This document shows positions 63,148 to 64,000 of a DNA stretch of 64,000 nucleotides, one piece after another. Source of the DNA: Aminobacter aganoensis (GTDB taxonomy: Bacteria; Pseudomonadota; Alphaproteobacteria; Rhizobiales; Rhizobiaceae); NCBI RefSeq assembly GCF_014206975.1, contig NZ_JACHOU010000003.1, forward strand, positions 248,001-312,000, read 5' to 3'. The notes beneath the pieces are model-generated. The model saw only the letters and a program-made list of their open reading frames with translations. It was not told the origin of the DNA and did not search any database. Position numbers and translations under genes: made by a program. Position 1 is the stretch's first letter, and each line of letters begins with the position of its first letter.

Positions 63148-63221
63148 TTCGCCTGCCACGGCCGTCTTCCCTCTGAGTCGCGACGACCCAGAACTTTACG
63201 CAACCCACCCAAAACACTCGT

Positions 63222-63310
63222 GGTTGCCGTGAGCTTGGGACGGTCGAACCACGAGGGTCTTGGGGCCGCCGCACCCACCGCCCTCATGGTGAGCCTGTCG
63301 AACCATCCGA
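63222..63310. repeat. Palindromic intergenic repeat, partial copy
   Basis: A partial copy with GTGAGCTTGG, GGTCGAACCACGAGGGTC and, further on, CCCTCATGGTGAGCCTGTCG. Its right end overlaps the 3' end of the GIY-YIG gene (63284 onward), so part of that protein's C-terminus is encoded by repeat sequence. Confidence 0.6.
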
Positions 63311-63649
63311 ATCCGGTCCATCATCGCCTTCGCCCGAACGCTTCCACCACGGCGTGAACTCAACCCCTTGCCGGTTCTTCGCCAATTCCGGCAGCCTCTC
63401 ATAGGCCAGCGCAATCAGCGCTTCCTTCTTGGCACGCGTCCAGCCCTTGATCTGCCGTTCGCGCTCGATCGCCTCGACGATCCGGTCATATGTTTCGGTA
63501 AACACCAGCGTCACCGGTCGCCGCTTGGCGGTGTAGCCGTCATGGAGACCTTCGTTGTGCTCCCACACCCGCGCCTCGATCTCCTGCTTGGTCAGGCCGG
63601 TGTAATAGGAGCCATCCGCGCAGCGCAGGATGTAGACGGTGACTTCCAT
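63284..63649 (-). CDS. GIY-YIG nuclease-domain protein
   Basis: The 121-residue protein has a small GIY-YIG nuclease domain of the UPF0213/YhbQ type. The strand pair is VYILRCADGSYYTGLTKQEI, with Arg in KRRPVTLVF and the metal-binding Glu in VEAIERERQIKGWTRAKKE. GGAGG lies upstream of the ATG. The last 20 to 25 residues (after FTPWWKRSGEG) look non-family and are encoded by a dispersed repeat. Its cellular role is unknown. Confidence 0.82.
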   Translation of the reverse strand: MEVTVYILRCADGSYYTGLTKQEIEARVWEHNEGLHDGYTAKRRPVTLVFTETYDRIVEAIERERQIKGWTRAKKEALIALAYERLPELAKNRQGVEFTPWWKRSGEGDDGPDSDGSTGSP

Positions 63650-63748
63650 GCGTGCAGCCTCCGCAAAAATGCAGTGCTGGTCCCAGCGCAGCCCTCATCC
63701 TGAGCTTGTCGAAGGATGGGCCTGTCGAAGGATGACCTGCGTGCGCCA

Positions 63749-63862
63749 CCCCCAAAACCCTCATGGTGAGCCTGTCGAACCATGACGTTTTGGGGCGTGC
63801 AGGATATGGCGCCCAGCGCCCTCGTTGTTCGACAGGCTCACAGTGAGGGCTACTGCGGCGCC
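63749..63862. repeat. Palindromic intergenic repeat, copy B
   Basis: CCCCAAAACCCTCATGGTGA, then GCCTGTCGAACC, GACGTTTTGGGGCGTGCAGG and GTTCGACAGGCTCACAGTGA closely match copy A at 63019 in order and spacing. A shorter related unit (CATCCTGAGCTTGTCGAAGG) lies at about 63693-63740, and fragments continue to the window end near 63945. The 351 bases from 63650 to 64000 hold only these repeats and no gene I can support. Confidence 0.75.
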
Positions 63863-64000
63863 TCCGCCTCTCAATCGCTTTCTTCTTAGCGGGGGGACGG
63901 CAGTGCAGATGCCGGGCGAAGGCTGAGTAAGTGCTTGGTGCTCTCTTGGTTCGACACGTTCACTATGAAGGCCACCGAGGGGGCGTTACGGGTTTGGAAT

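Noticed and set aside
63019-63862. CRISPR-like repeats
   Set aside because: Copies are irregularly spaced, long and internally palindromic, with no unique spacers of equal length and no cas genes.

Overview
The window reads as chromosomal DNA of a GC-rich alphaproteobacterium of the Hyphomicrobiales, most like the Phyllobacteriaceae (Mesorhizobium/Aminobacter type). The evidence is the dense set of ABC and TRAP solute-uptake operons, a membrane ferritin gene (mbfA) behind a perfect Irr-type iron box, a Pho box in front of phoX, and intergenic palindromic repeats of a kind common in rhizobia. This placement is inferred from gene content; no marker was compared with a database. No rRNA, tRNA or CRISPR array was seen.

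Left part (1-38300) is accessory catabolic territory. A partial branched-chain-type binding protein is divergent from a hydantoinase A/B plus CoA-transferase A/B module (680-6378). A LysR regulator is divergent from an operon for acidic amino acids or their amides (7988-15446): binding protein, two permeases, ATPase, ureohydrolase, aspartate ammonia-lyase, a second ATPase and asparaginase. An AT-rich scar (15450-16950) holds a degenerate J-domain gene and a broken IS5-type transposase. Next come an enolase-superfamily enzyme with a TRAP transporter and a GhrA-like 2-hydroxyacid dehydrogenase (16957-22320), then a PotFGHI-like ABC importer with a HutD-like protein (22428-26945). A flavin-centred cluster follows (27026-33172): RibF-like adenylyltransferase, GlcG-like protein, GST, atypical type II dehydroquinase, HpaC-type flavin reductase, HpaB-type monooxygenase, Rid-family protein and DUF1028 protein. 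It is bordered by a LysR gene, an ArgE-like deacylase, a second aspartase-like lyase and a quinone oxidoreductase.

The centre (38779-42458) holds a tightly coupled minus-strand operon of three genes: a Cys-rich, apparently TackOD1-type protein, a processive family-2 glycosyltransferase and a HlyD-type periplasmic adaptor. This is the best candidate in the window for an undescribed system: a surface-polysaccharide machine with its own regulator.

The right part (42734-64000) looks more like core genome: mbfA, a DGPF protein with a frameshifted ECF42-type sigma factor, cysK, a LysE exporter, a YegD-like Hsp70, a SulP transporter, an XRE regulator, a PAP2 phosphatase divergent from a Pho-boxed phoX, a nitrilase-fold protein, several small hypotheticals, a GNAT enzyme, a homocysteine S-methyltransferase, a TetR regulator and lepA. 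The last kilobase is dominated by copies of a palindromic repeat flanking and entering a GIY-YIG nuclease gene.
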